From contig JBDWMA010000021.1 in assembly GCA_039972875.1 (NCBI GenBank), forward strand, positions 12,519 to 76,518: a stretch of 64,000 nt of DNA, in the 5' to 3' direction. The number at the start of each line of letters is the position of its first letter. Position 1 is the stretch's first letter. A model generated the notes under the pieces. The model had not been told where the DNA came from and did no database searches. It was given only the letters and a program-made list of their open reading frames with translations. This stretch comes from Pseudoruegeria sp039972875 (GTDB taxonomy: Bacteria; Pseudomonadota; Alphaproteobacteria; Rhodobacterales; Rhodobacteraceae). Shown here one piece after another: positions 28,669 to 37,618 of this stretch. The translations under genes were made by a program, and so were the position numbers.

Positions 28669-29748
28669 ATGGCATTGATAACGCTTAGACAATTGTTGGA
28701 TCACGCCGCAGAGCACGGTTACGGAGTGCCTGCTTTCAATATCAACAACATGGAACAAGGCCTTGGTATTATGCGCGCAGCGGAAACCTGCGGTGCGCCG
28801 GTCATCCTGCAGGCCAGCCGCGGGGCGCGGTCCTATGCCGGCGACATAATGCTGCGCAAAATGGTCGAAGCTTTGGTTGAAATGTACCCTGATAATCATG
28901 TCGTGCTGCATCAGGATCATGGCAACAACGATGCAACCTGCCTGAGTGCAATCCGCCACGGGTTCACATCCGTTATGATGGATGGCTCCCTAGAAGAGGA
29001 TATGAAAACACCTGCCAGCTATGATTATAACGTCGAAATTACCCGGCGTGTTACCACAGCAGCGCATGCGGTTGGTGCATCTGTCGAGGGTGAGTTGGGG
29101 GTTCTGGGGTCTTTGGAAACCGGCGAGGCCGGAGAAGAGGATGGATCTGGCGCCGTAGGTAAATTGACGACAGAACAGCTTTTGACAGACCCCGATGAAG
29201 CCGTTGATTTTGTATTGCGCACCGGGTGCGATGCTTTGGCGATTGCCTGCGGCACTAGCCATGGCGCTTATAAATTTAGCCGAAAACCGGACGGCGACAT
29301 TCTGGCGATGGAAACCATCGCAGCCATTCACGCAAAACTGCCAGATACGCATCTGGTGATGCATGGATCATCCTCCGTGCCGCAGTCGCTTCAGGATTTG
29401 ATCAATCAATCCGGCGGTGAGATGCCGCAAACCTACGGCGTGCCCGTCGAAGAGATTGAAACCGGCATCAAAATGGGGGTGCGCAAAGTCAATATCGACA
29501 CGGATTGCCGAATGGCGATGACCGGCCAATTCCGCAAAATAGCTAATGATCTACCGCAGGAATTTGATCCTCGGAAATTCATGATCCCCGCGATGAAAGA
29601 ATTAGAGGCCCTGTGTTGCGATCGCTTTGAGCGATTTGGGACTGCAGGCCAATCCAGCAAGATCAAACCGTTGTCCATGGATGTAATGGCCAACCGGTAC
29701 GCCCGAGGGTCGCTCGATCCAAAACCTTCCGCTGGTCAAGCGGCTTAA
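28669..29748 (+). CDS. cbbA: class II fructose-bisphosphate aldolase, Calvin cycle type
   Basis: The 359-residue zinc-dependent aldolase condenses triose phosphates to fructose-1,6-bisphosphate, and with erythrose 4-phosphate to sedoheptulose-1,7-bisphosphate. Motifs are GYGVPAFNINNMEQ, the metal site VLHQDHGNN and SVMMDGS, ASVEGELGVLGSLE, and VMHGSSSVP near the C terminus. The length and the FNINN opening match the CbbA subtype. It is 15 bp after pgk and 24 bp before cbbL. Confidence 0.96.
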   Translation: MALITLRQLLDHAAEHGYGVPAFNINNMEQGLGIMRAAETCGAPVILQASRGARSYAGDIMLRKMVEALVEMYPDNHVVLHQDHGNNDATCLSAIRHGFTSVMMDGSLEEDMKTPASYDYNVEITRRVTTAAHAVGASVEGELGVLGSLETGEAGEEDGSGAVGKLTTEQLLTDPDEAVDFVLRTGCDALAIACGTSHGAYKFSRKPDGDILAMETIAAIHAKLPDTHLVMHGSSSVPQSLQDLINQSGGEMPQTYGVPVEEIETGIKMGVRKVNIDTDCRMAMTGQFRKIANDLPQEFDPRKFMIPAMKELEALCCDRFERFGTAGQSSKIKPLSMDVMANRYARGSLDPKPSAGQAA

Positions 29749-29772
29749 CCCAGTCAGAAAGAGGAAAATCAC

Positions 29773-31239
29773 ATGAACGATATGTCTGATGCAAAACCAG
29801 TGACAGGGGCAAAGCGTTATTCTGCCGGCGTCATGAAGTATGCCAATATGGGATATTGGGAGCCCGATTACGTTCCCAAAGAAACCGATATCATTGCGCT
29901 GTTTCGATTGACGCCCCAAGATGGGGTTGATGCCATCGAAGCGGCTGCGGCGGTTGCGGGGGAAAGCTCCACTGCGACATGGACTGTGGTCTGGACCGAC
30001 CGCCTGACGGCCTGTGAGAAATACCGGGCCAAAGCCTATCGTGTTGATCCGGTGCCCAATAGCCCGGGTGAGTTTTTTGCCTATATTGCTTATGATCTGG
30101 ATTTGTTCGAAGGGGGCTCAATCGCCAACCTGACTGCGTCGATCATTGGCAACGTTTTTGGCTTTAAACCACTCAAAGCGCTCCGCCTTGAGGATATGCG
30201 CCTCCCGGTGGCTTACGTCAAAACCTTCCAAGGTCCGGCAACCGGCATTGTGGTAGAGCGGGAACGTTTAAATTGCTACGGGCGTCCGCTTTTGGGGGCA
30301 ACAGTAAAGCCAAAGCTCGGCCTGTCTGGCCGTAACTATGGTCGGGTGGTTTATGAGGCTCTGAAAGGTGGCCTGGATTTCACCAAGGATGACGAGAACA
30401 TCAACTCTCAACCCTTTATGCATTGGAGAGATCGTTTCCTCTATTGCATGGAAGCTGTGAACCGCGCGTCGGCGGCCACGGGTGAGGTCAAGGGCACTTA
30501 CCTTAACGTTACCGCCGCCACCATGGAAGAGATGTACGAACGTGCCGAATTTGCCAAGGCGATTGGCTCGGTGGTGATCATGATCGACCTTGTGATTGGT
30601 TATACCGCGATCCAATCCATGGCCAAATGGGCGCGAGCTAATGATATGATCTTGCACCTGCACCGCGCTGGGCACTCTACTTATACACGTCAGCGTTCGC
30701 ACGGCGTAAGCTTTCGGGTCATCGCAAAATGGATGCGATTGGCTGGGGTTGACCATCTGCATGCGGGCACTGTTGTTGGCAAGCTTGAGGGCGACCCGGC
30801 AACGACCAAGGGGTATTACGATATTTTCCGAGAGGAATATAACCCGGTGGCGTTGGAAAACGGGATCTTCTTTGATCAGGATTGGGCCTCGCTCAATAAG
30901 ATGATGCCAGTGGCCTCGGGTGGGATTCATGCCGGGCAAATGCACCAGCTGTTGACCTATTTGGGAGAAGATACGGTCTTGCAATTTGGTGGCGGTACGA
31001 TTGGCCACCCTCACGGCATTGAGGCTGGGGCGACCGCCAACCGAGTTGCATTGGAAGCCATGGTCTTTGCGCGCAACGCGGGGCGCGACATCTGGAACGA
31101 AGGGCAGGATATTTTACGTGATGCAGCCCGGACCTGTACGCCATTGAAACAGGCATTGGACACCTGGAAGGATGTGACATTCGATTATGAATCTACGGAT
31201 GCACCGGATTTTGCCCCTACCCCAGAAGTGTCGGTCTAA
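29773..31239 (+). CDS. cbbL: RuBisCO large subunit, red-type form I
   Basis: This 488-residue catalytic subunit fixes CO2 to RuBP. The catalytic loop GATVKPKLGLSGRNYG holds the essential Lys. GLDFTKDDENINSQPFM holds the carbamylated Lys with its Asp-Glu metal ligands. Further motifs are HAGTVVGKLEGDP (loop 6) and VASGGIHAGQMHQL. The N-terminal KRYSAGVMKYANMGYWEPDY and the accompanying CbbX identify the red-type IC/ID lineage of proteobacteria. The strong AGAGGA site upstream fits high expression. Confidence 0.98.
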   Translation: MNDMSDAKPVTGAKRYSAGVMKYANMGYWEPDYVPKETDIIALFRLTPQDGVDAIEAAAAVAGESSTATWTVVWTDRLTACEKYRAKAYRVDPVPNSPGEFFAYIAYDLDLFEGGSIANLTASIIGNVFGFKPLKALRLEDMRLPVAYVKTFQGPATGIVVERERLNCYGRPLLGATVKPKLGLSGRNYGRVVYEALKGGLDFTKDDENINSQPFMHWRDRFLYCMEAVNRASAATGEVKGTYLNVTAATMEEMYERAEFAKAIGSVVIMIDLVIGYTAIQSMAKWARANDMILHLHRAGHSTYTRQRSHGVSFRVIAKWMRLAGVDHLHAGTVVGKLEGDPATTKGYYDIFREEYNPVALENGIFFDQDWASLNKMMPVASGGIHAGQMHQLLTYLGEDTVLQFGGGTIGHPHGIEAGATANRVALEAMVFARNAGRDIWNEGQDILRDAARTCTPLKQALDTWKDVTFDYESTDAPDFAPTPEVSV

Positions 31240-31261
31240 CCAGAATTAAAGGAGAAACATC

Positions 31262-31681
31262 ATGATCTTACGACAAGGGCAATTTAGCTTTCTTCCGGAT
31301 TTGACGGATGACGATATCCGCCAACAGGCGCAATATGCCATCGACAATGGCTGGGCGATTTCGGTTGAATACACCGATGATCCGCATCCGCGGAACACCT
31401 ATTGGGAAATGTGGGGTCACCCTATGTTCGATAATCCTGATGCGGCGGCGGCTGTGTTTGAGGTGAATGAATGCCGCAAGGTACACGGTTCAAAATACAT
31501 TCGTGTCATTGCTTTTGATGCCAGCCATGGTTGGGAATCTATCCGCATGAGCTTCATCGTGAACAGACCCGAGGTTGAACCGGGTTTCCGCGTGGTGCGC
31601 GAAGAGGCCGAAGGCCGAACCGTACGCTACACGATCGAAAGCTATGCAATGCGTGAGCCCGAAGGGCAACGTTACGCATAA
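31262..31681 (+). CDS. cbbS: RuBisCO small subunit, red-type form I
   Basis: The 139-residue small subunit. It has the typical red-type features RQGQFSFLPDLTDDDIRQQ, NGWAISVEYTDDPHPRNTYWEMWGHPMFD and a C-terminal extension after SFIVNRP, which in red-type enzymes forms a beta-hairpin in the central channel that supports assembly. It sits 22 bp after cbbL with GGAGAAAC as ribosome site. Eight copies assemble with eight CbbL. Confidence 0.97.
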   Translation: MILRQGQFSFLPDLTDDDIRQQAQYAIDNGWAISVEYTDDPHPRNTYWEMWGHPMFDNPDAAAAVFEVNECRKVHGSKYIRVIAFDASHGWESIRMSFIVNRPEVEPGFRVVREEAEGRTVRYTIESYAMREPEGQRYA

Positions 31682-31689
31682 AGCAATAT

Positions 31690-31720
31690 CCCACGCCACT
31701 GTGATTGTCGGCGGCGTGGG
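31690..31720 (+). terminator. Hairpin after cbbS
   Basis: A perfect 8-bp stem (CCCACGCC / GGCGTGGG) with a 15-nt loop is followed by GAATTTTTC. It starts 8 bp after the cbbS stop. It is well placed to end part of the transcripts and stabilise the 3' end of cbbLS, so that RuBisCO is made in excess over cbbX and later genes. Confidence 0.6.
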
Positions 31721-31746
31721 GAATTTTTCAACAATTGGGGTGCATC

Positions 31747-32688
31747 ATGACCGATTCAAACGCTCAACCGTCACCAATACCCAAGGTCGTTGATCTTGCC
31801 GCGTCTTTCCAAGAAAGCGGTGTTGGGGATGTGTTGGCCGAACTGGACGATGCAATGATTGGCCTAACGCCTGTTAAGCAACGCATCAAAGAAACCGCCG
31901 CCTTGCTTTTGGTGGATAAGGCGCGCCGGCAGATGGGTTTGGCGACGGAAACACCAACCTTACATATGAGCTTTACCGGTAATCCGGGCACTGGGAAAAC
32001 CACAGTCGCCCTGAAGATGGCAGCCCTTTTGCACCGGCTCGGATATGTGCGCAAAGGTCATTTAGTGACCGTGACACGGGATGACCTTGTTGGCCAATAT
32101 ATCGGGCATACTGCTCCGAAAACCAAAGACGTGTTGAAAAAGGCGATGGGGGGCGTTTTGTTTATTGATGAAGCTTACTACCTGTATCGACCCGAAAATG
32201 AACGAGACTATGGTCAAGAAGCAATTGAGATCCTTCTGCAAGTGATGGAAAACAACCGCGACGATCTGGTTGTAATTCTGGCGGGATACGGTGACCGGAT
32301 GGATCGGTTCTTTGAATCTAATCCCGGATTTCGCTCGCGCGTAGCCCATCACATCGAATTCCCAGACTACGCGGATGATGAACTCTTGAGTATTTCAGAA
32401 ATAATGCTCCGCGAACAAAATTATATCTTTGACAATGGCGCCCGAACAGCAATGGCGGAATATGTTTCTAAACGTCGCCACCAACGCCATTTTGCCAATG
32501 CTCGCTCTATCCGTAATGCATTGGATCGGGCGCGGTTGCGTCAGGCCAATCGCTTATTTCAAGAGGCAAAAGGCCCGGTGGACGCAACAACATTGTCAAC
32601 AATAACCGAAGCTGACTTACGGGTCAGTCGCGTTTTTGAGGGTGGTTTGGATCAAGATCGAACCGCGCAAAAAGAGGCTGCAGAATGA
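31747..32688 (+). CDS. cbbX: CbbX, AAA+ activase of red-type RuBisCO
   Basis: A 313-residue AAA+ protein that remodels inhibited red-type RuBisCO by pulling on the CbbL C-terminal tail, a function established for Rhodobacter sphaeroides CbbX. Walker A is GNPGTGKTT (about residues 80-88), Walker B is GVLFIDEAYYLY, and the arginine-finger region is NPGFRSRVAHHIEFPDY. The start MTDSNAQP at 31747 lies after the cbbS hairpin; an in-frame ATG at 31705 would fall within it. It overlaps tpiA by 4 bp. Confidence 0.97.
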   Translation: MTDSNAQPSPIPKVVDLAASFQESGVGDVLAELDDAMIGLTPVKQRIKETAALLLVDKARRQMGLATETPTLHMSFTGNPGTGKTTVALKMAALLHRLGYVRKGHLVTVTRDDLVGQYIGHTAPKTKDVLKKAMGGVLFIDEAYYLYRPENERDYGQEAIEILLQVMENNRDDLVVILAGYGDRMDRFFESNPGFRSRVAHHIEFPDYADDELLSISEIMLREQNYIFDNGARTAMAEYVSKRRHQRHFANARSIRNALDRARLRQANRLFQEAKGPVDATTLSTITEADLRVSRVFEGGLDQDRTAQKEAAE

Positions 32689-33440
32689 CCCATCGCATTA
32701 AAATTGCCGCAGGCAATTGGAAGATGAACGGAAAACGCTCTGACCTTGTTGGTGTTGCAAAAATTGAAGTTGAGGCACAATTTAACCCGGAGATTCAAAC
32801 CGTGTTGTGCCTGCCATCAACCTTATTGGACCGCGCTCGAAATCTAAAAATGAATACAGGTGGTCAAGATTGTCATGTGGCATCATCCGGTGCGCATACC
32901 GGTGACATCTCTGCAGATATGCTTGCAGATGCTGGTGCCAGTTTTGTAATTTTGGGACATTCTGAACGCAGAACTGATTACAAAGAAGCCGACGCAACGA
33001 TACACGACAAGGTTATTGCGGCTTGGAAGGCCGGTTTGACCGTGATCCTTTGTATTGGCGAAACTCGTTCTGATTATGAGGCCAAACAGACACTGAACGT
33101 GTTGAGGAGGCAATTGACCCATTCGTTGCCCAAAGGAGCAAACACAAGGAATACAGTTATTGCCTATGAACCCATTTGGGCCATTGGTACTGGACGAACC
33201 CCAACCCATGAAGAGATCCAGCACACACATGGTGAAATTCGGAATATCCTTGGGGCTCATTTTACCCAAGGGCGGTCGTTTTCGATCCTATACGGTGGGT
33301 CCGTGTCGCCGCAAAATGCCAAACAGATTTTTCGACTAAATGATGTCGATGGCGGGCTTATCGGTGGGGCTTCTTTGGATGCAGAAGCGTTCTCTCAGAT
33401 TATTCGGGATTTGACTGCATCGGTCGGAGAGCTAGCATGA
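32685..33440 (+). CDS. tpiA: triosephosphate isomerase
   Basis: The 251-residue TIM-barrel enzyme interconverts the triose phosphates. AAGNWKMNG at the N terminus contains the catalytic Lys. FVILGHSERR has the catalytic His and AYEPIWAIGTG the catalytic Glu. LYGGSVSPQNA binds phosphate. It overlaps cbbX and rpe by 4 bp each. Finding tpiA inside a cbb operon is uncommon; it lets the pathway supply its own triose pool. Confidence 0.95.
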   Translation: MTHRIKIAAGNWKMNGKRSDLVGVAKIEVEAQFNPEIQTVLCLPSTLLDRARNLKMNTGGQDCHVASSGAHTGDISADMLADAGASFVILGHSERRTDYKEADATIHDKVIAAWKAGLTVILCIGETRSDYEAKQTLNVLRRQLTHSLPKGANTRNTVIAYEPIWAIGTGRTPTHEEIQHTHGEIRNILGAHFTQGRSFSILYGGSVSPQNAKQIFRLNDVDGGLIGGASLDAEAFSQIIRDLTASVGELA

Positions 33441-34120
33441 GTATTAATCGCAACATAAAGATAGCCCCTTCAATCCTTAGCGCAGATTTTTCTGACTTTG
33501 GACGCGAGATACAAGCGATAGAGGCTCAAGGTGCAGATTGGGTGCATGTGGATGTTATGGATGGGCATTTTGTGCCGAACCTGACGTTTGGGCCCCCGGC
33601 GGTAAAAGCGTTTCGATCGCACGTGAAAACGATCATGGATGTGCATTTGATGATTGCGCCTGTTGATCCTTACATTGATGCTTATGCGGATGCGGGGGCG
33701 GATATCCTGACCGCGCATGTAGAGGCTTGCCCACATATACACCGAACCCTGCAAGCGATCCGGGCCGCCGGGATGAAAGCTGGGGTTGCCCTTAACCCCG
33801 GAACACCCGTTGAAGCGGTTGCCCATCTCTTGGATCTAATCGATCTTGTCTGTGTGATGACTGTGAATCCTGGTTTTGGCGGGCAAAGCTTTATCGATAT
33901 GACAGATAAAGTACGCAGCTTACGGCGAATGATTGGGGATCGAGCCGTTCACATTGAAATCGATGGTGGAGTAGACCCCATGACTGCGGGAAAATTGGCC
34001 AAGGCGGGGGCAGATGTTCTGGTTGCGGGATCCGCTGTTTTTCGCGGTGGGAGTGTCGACACTCCTGAAGTGTACGGAACTAATATGCAGGCCATTCGGC
34101 ATGCAGCAGAAAAAGGGTAA
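33437..34120 (+). CDS. rpe: ribulose-phosphate 3-epimerase
   Basis: A 227-residue enzyme that converts xylulose 5-phosphate to ribulose 5-phosphate. Motifs are IAPSILSADFSDFG, VHVDVMDGHFVPNLTFGP (metal and catalytic Asp), MTVNPGFGGQSFI and EIDGGVDPMTA. Length is normal. In cbb operons it is also called cbbE. Its stop overlaps the start of the phosphatase gene by one base (TAATG). Confidence 0.95.
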   Translation: MSINRNIKIAPSILSADFSDFGREIQAIEAQGADWVHVDVMDGHFVPNLTFGPPAVKAFRSHVKTIMDVHLMIAPVDPYIDAYADAGADILTAHVEACPHIHRTLQAIRAAGMKAGVALNPGTPVEAVAHLLDLIDLVCVMTVNPGFGGQSFIDMTDKVRSLRRMIGDRAVHIEIDGGVDPMTAGKLAKAGADVLVAGSAVFRGGSVDTPEVYGTNMQAIRHAAEKG

Positions 34121-34779
34121 TGGTTATGGCGTGTATCGTATTTGATCTAGATGGGACTTTGATCGATAGCGCCCCAGACATCAATGGCATTGCCAATAGG
34201 CTTTTACTGGCCAATGGATATGCAGAAATTTCGCTGCTTCAAACGAGAGATTTCATAGGGAATGGGGCCGGGGTTTTTGTGCAAAAAATGTGTGATGCGC
34301 GCGGCATACCCTTTGAACGTTATGATGAGCTTTTGGCGCAGTTCATTGCTGCGTATGACGATGCGGTCCATTTAACAACGCCCTATCCCGGTGTGGTTGA
34401 AGCCCTGATAGAACTCCGCGGCGCAGGGCATAAACTGGGGGTTTGTACGAATAAGCCCATCAAGCCTACAAGAGCGGTGTTAAATCACCTAAATTTGGCC
34501 CGATTTTTCGATACAGTTTGGGGCGGAGACAGTCTTTCGGTTCATAAACCTGACCCTGCACCGCTTAATGCTGCCTTTGAAAGGTTAGGGGGGCAAAACG
34601 AGTTGTTCGTTGGGGATAGCGATGTGGATGCGGATACGGCTTTAGCTGCGAATGTACCGTTTTTTCTGTTTTCTAAGGGATATAGAAAATCACCGGTTGA
34701 GCAAATTCCGCACACTGTGTCATTTTCAGATTTTACAACTTTACCTCGATCAATCAACCGCGTGTTGGATACGGTATGA
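34120..34779 (+). CDS. cbbZ: phosphoglycolate phosphatase (HAD family)
   Basis: The 219-residue HAD phosphatase removes phosphate from 2-phosphoglycolate made by RuBisCO oxygenation. The motif I sequence is VFDLDGTLIDSAPD with both catalytic aspartates. Motif II is around VCTNKP, and GGDSLSVHKPDPAPL with FVGDSDVDADTA supplies motifs III and IV. The start is ATG 34120, or ATG 34126 two codons later; the former overlaps the rpe stop. Position in the operon supports a photorespiratory salvage role. Confidence 0.93.
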   Translation: MVMACIVFDLDGTLIDSAPDINGIANRLLLANGYAEISLLQTRDFIGNGAGVFVQKMCDARGIPFERYDELLAQFIAAYDDAVHLTTPYPGVVEALIELRGAGHKLGVCTNKPIKPTRAVLNHLNLARFFDTVWGGDSLSVHKPDPAPLNAAFERLGGQNELFVGDSDVDADTALAANVPFFLFSKGYRKSPVEQIPHTVSFSDFTTLPRSINRVLDTV

Positions 34780-35483
34780 CACAGATTCGGGCCCTAGTTT
34801 TTGATGTGGACGGAACGCTTGCCGAAACCGAAGAGGTCCACCGTGATGCCTTTAATCGCGCATTCCATGAGGCCGGGTTGGGCTGGCATTGGTCTATCAA
34901 AGATTACAGGTCATTGTTAGAAACCACTGGCGGCAAAGAACGTATGATCCGGTACCGTGACAGCATTGGGGCAACAGCTCCAACCAACGATACCATTGCC
35001 GAGCTGCATTTTCGAAAAACCCAAATCTATTCGGAAACTGTCTTAGGTGGTCAATTACCGTTACGGGACGGCGTCGCCGAATTGATCGAATTTGCCCGCG
35101 AACTGGGTCTGAAAATCGCAGTGGCGACCACAACAAATCGATCTAACGTCGAGGCTCTCTGTCAAGCATGCTGGCAATGCTCTGGTGACGAGGTGTTTGA
35201 TGAAATCGCTGCCGGAGACGAAGTTGCGCAAAAAAAACCTGCGCCGGATGTTTTCTTGCTGGCGTTGGAGCGGCTTGGGGTGGCCGCAAGTGAAGCGATC
35301 GCATTTGAAGACAGCCTGAACGGTGTTCATTCGGCCCGCCGGTCGCAGCTTGAGGTCGTTGTCACGCCTTCTATGTACACGTCCCATCAGGATTTTTCAG
35401 AGGCGACATGGGTCGTTGAAAACCTCAGACAAGGGACGTTGCCTGTGGACCTAAAAGAGCGGTTGTCGTCGCGCGCGCTCTAA
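34776..35483 (+). CDS. cbbY: CbbY, HAD-family phosphatase
   Basis: A 235-residue HAD protein with LVFDVDGTLAETEEVHRDAFNRAF, the CbbY opening, then KIAVATTTNRSN, GDEVAQKKPAPDVFLLAL and IAFEDSLNGVHSA. The Rhodobacter homologue dephosphorylates xylulose-1,5-bisphosphate, a misfire product that blocks RuBisCO, so this is a metabolite-repair enzyme. It overlaps the phosphoglycolate phosphatase gene by 4 bp. Confidence 0.94.
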   Translation: MTQIRALVFDVDGTLAETEEVHRDAFNRAFHEAGLGWHWSIKDYRSLLETTGGKERMIRYRDSIGATAPTNDTIAELHFRKTQIYSETVLGGQLPLRDGVAELIEFARELGLKIAVATTTNRSNVEALCQACWQCSGDEVFDEIAAGDEVAQKKPAPDVFLLALERLGVAASEAIAFEDSLNGVHSARRSQLEVVVTPSMYTSHQDFSEATWVVENLRQGTLPVDLKERLSSRAL

Positions 35484-35515
35484 GTTTTTTCATTTGCTAC
35501 CAAAAAGGAACCAAA

Positions 35516-35968
35516 ATGGAACTTTCTGACGAGATTATCATCAATGCACCACCTGCTGTTGTTTATGCTGCGCTGAATGACCCAGATATTCTAAAGCAAT
35601 GCATTCCGGGATGTGAAGAATTGATCAAACATTCAGATTCTGAACTTGAGGCAAAAGTTGTTCTGAAGGTTGGACCTGTAAAGGCGCGATTTGCTGGCAA
35701 CGTACGGCTTGATACCGCTGGGGCACCTGATGCGTTTTCCCTGTCTGGGCAAGGCAATGGCGGGGCGGCTGGGCATGCAAAAGGAGGAGCTGACGTCACT
35801 TTGGTGGCCGAAGGAGACACGACGGTTCTCCGGTATGTTGCGAAAGCGGATATTGGTGGAAAGCTTGCCCAATTGGGGAGCAGGTTGATCCAGAGCACAG
35901 CCAAAAAACTTGCGGGTAAGTTTTTCAAATCCTTTGCCAAAGTTGTTAATGAAATGCCCGTAGCATAA
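35516..35968 (+). CDS. CoxG-like SRPBCC domain protein
   Basis: The 150-residue protein of the CoxG (carbon monoxide dehydrogenase subunit G) family begins MELSDEIIINAPPAVVYAALNDPDILKQCIPGCEEL, of which the APPAVVYAALNDP and CIPGCEEL parts are diagnostic. The SRPBCC fold binds hydrophobic ligands. CoxG of CO oxidisers helps anchor the dehydrogenase at the membrane. No coxMSL genes are present, and the gene is the last of the cbb operon (32 bp after cbbY), so a carbon-fixation-related use is possible but unproven. Confidence 0.85.
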   Translation: MELSDEIIINAPPAVVYAALNDPDILKQCIPGCEELIKHSDSELEAKVVLKVGPVKARFAGNVRLDTAGAPDAFSLSGQGNGGAAGHAKGGADVTLVAEGDTTVLRYVAKADIGGKLAQLGSRLIQSTAKKLAGKFFKSFAKVVNEMPVA

Positions 35969-35976
35969 TGCCATCA

Positions 35977-36008
35977 GAGAGGCCGTGAAGGTAATTTCTC
36001 GGCCTCTC
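35977..36008 (+). terminator. End of the cbb operon
   Basis: A perfect 9-bp stem (GAGAGGCCG / CGGCCTCTC) with a 14-nt loop starts 8 bp after the CoxG-like stop. The remaining 370 bp to the antiporter gene hold no gene. A TTGACA lies at 36101-36106 without a convincing -10 box. Confidence 0.6.
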
Positions 36009-36382
36009 ACAGCGGTTTGGAAACCCAAAACACCAGCGTGGAACACAAAATCTGTCCATAGGAATTGCGCCTACTTTAATGGATCACTGTCGCGTTTTGA
36101 TTGACAGAGATGTGTAGTCTATTGATTTTTATCGCTTGTGTGTGCCGGGGAACGCGAACTGATGTAATTTTCATCGACGTCTTTGTGTCGTCGGCAAGAT
36201 AAAAAACACGCATACCCGCAGCCAGTCAGACGGTTGAAATTGTGCGTGGCGCTCCCCTGATTTTTCTAGAATTTCTTTCAAATTGCCAAATACGGGTTCG
36301 TGATTTCAATTGTGATAAGATGAACTTTATTATCTCTGCTTAAGTAGGGACTACGAATATGCCGACAATGTAGGGACAAAAT
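36009..36382. other. Intergenic region between the cbb operon and the antiporter operon
   Basis: No coding frame with recognisable protein is seen. It must carry the promoter of the antiporter operon. A TTGACA hexamer sits at 36101-36106 and the last 100 bp are AT-rich (for example around 36310-36345). GGGA at 36373-36376 precedes the GTG start. Confidence 0.4.
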
Positions 36383-37618
36383 GTGGCGGGAATCCTAGTA
36401 CTTTGTATGTTGGGCGCATCTTTTGCGATGGTCGCTCATCGACTATCGTCTACTATTGTGACCGCACCGATGGTCTTTATTGCCGCTGGGGCGTTGGTTT
36501 CAACGGTGGGGTTGATCGATCCTGTAGCGAGTGAACATGACCTTCATCTGGTTGCAGAAATTGCGCTGGTGATTTTGTTGTTTCTGGACGCAGCGCAGAT
36601 TGATATGGCGGCTTTGCGGAAACGAAATGTGTGGCCCAGGCGGATGTTGTTGATTGGGCTGCCCGTGTCAGTGGTCTTGGGGACAGTTGCCGGTAGCTTC
36701 CTTTTTCCGGCGTTGTCTATAACCGCGATTGCTCTTATTGCCGCGATCCTTGCACCAACCGATGCTGCTTTGGGGCAGGCGGTTGTGACAAATGAAAGCG
36801 TACCTGTGCGTCCAAGGCGTGCGTTGATTGTAGAGAGTGGGCTAAACGATGGGCTTGCATTGCCCATCATCCTTTTGTTTGCCGCTATGACCGCGTCAAC
36901 GGAATCCCAAGACGGGATTGAATGGTTGATATTTGGGGCAAAACAGCTCCTTTTAGGGCCGTTGGTTGGCATTGCCGCCGGGGCGATTGGCGGGTGGGCT
37001 TTGCTCAAGGCACAGGCTGCTCATTCGACAGATGCGATTTATGAAGGTGTTGGCACCTTGGCCTTGGCCGGGAGCGCCTATTTGAGTGCGGTGCTGATTG
37101 GCGGCAATGGGTTTATTGCTGCTTTTGTTGCAGGTCTGACCTTCGGTGCAATTGTCAAAGGGGCCTGTCGGTTCGTGTTTGATTTCCCGGAGAGTGAAGG
37201 GCAACTGCTGACGTGGGCTGCATTTTTTCTGCTTGGGGCGGCATTGGTGCCTGAGGCAATCGCCCATTTAACGCTGCCAATGCTTTGCCTGATCCTGATA
37301 AGCCTATTTTTGCTAAGACCGCTGGCCATTTGGATCTCTTTAATCGGAACCGATGCCCAACCGATTACGCGATTGTTTTTTGGTTGGTTTGGTCCTCGCG
37401 GCCTTGCCACAGCACTGTTCGCATTATTGGTTCTGGAACAGCTTCCTCATGCATTGGGCGAAAATGTCTTGCATCTAGCCATAAACGCCGTTTGGATTAG
37501 TGCTGTTTTACATGGTGTAACAGCCGCCCCCGGCGCGCGGTGGTATGCCCATAAATTATCTCAGAAAGACGTGACTGCCCCTCCTGGCCAGATTATTCAA
37601 GCAAAGGAAAAACAATGA
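36383..37618 (+). CDS. cation/proton antiporter (CPA1, NhaP-like)
   Basis: A 411-residue protein of about 12 helices in the monovalent cation:proton antiporter family. GTLVSTVGLIDP-type helix 2 features, ALIAAILAPTDAALGQAVV (the conserved TDA-containing helix) and RALIVESGLNDGLALPIILLF (with the ND pair) are diagnostic of CPA1. The start is GTG at 36383; the ATG two bases earlier is out of frame and stops at once. It overlaps the next gene by 4 bp. It exchanges Na+ or K+ for H+; ion choice is not visible. Confidence 0.9.
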   Translation: MAGILVLCMLGASFAMVAHRLSSTIVTAPMVFIAAGALVSTVGLIDPVASEHDLHLVAEIALVILLFLDAAQIDMAALRKRNVWPRRMLLIGLPVSVVLGTVAGSFLFPALSITAIALIAAILAPTDAALGQAVVTNESVPVRPRRALIVESGLNDGLALPIILLFAAMTASTESQDGIEWLIFGAKQLLLGPLVGIAAGAIGGWALLKAQAAHSTDAIYEGVGTLALAGSAYLSAVLIGGNGFIAAFVAGLTFGAIVKGACRFVFDFPESEGQLLTWAAFFLLGAALVPEAIAHLTLPMLCLILISLFLLRPLAIWISLIGTDAQPITRLFFGWFGPRGLATALFALLVLEQLPHALGENVLHLAINAVWISAVLHGVTAAPGARWYAHKLSQKDVTAPPGQIIQAKEKQ

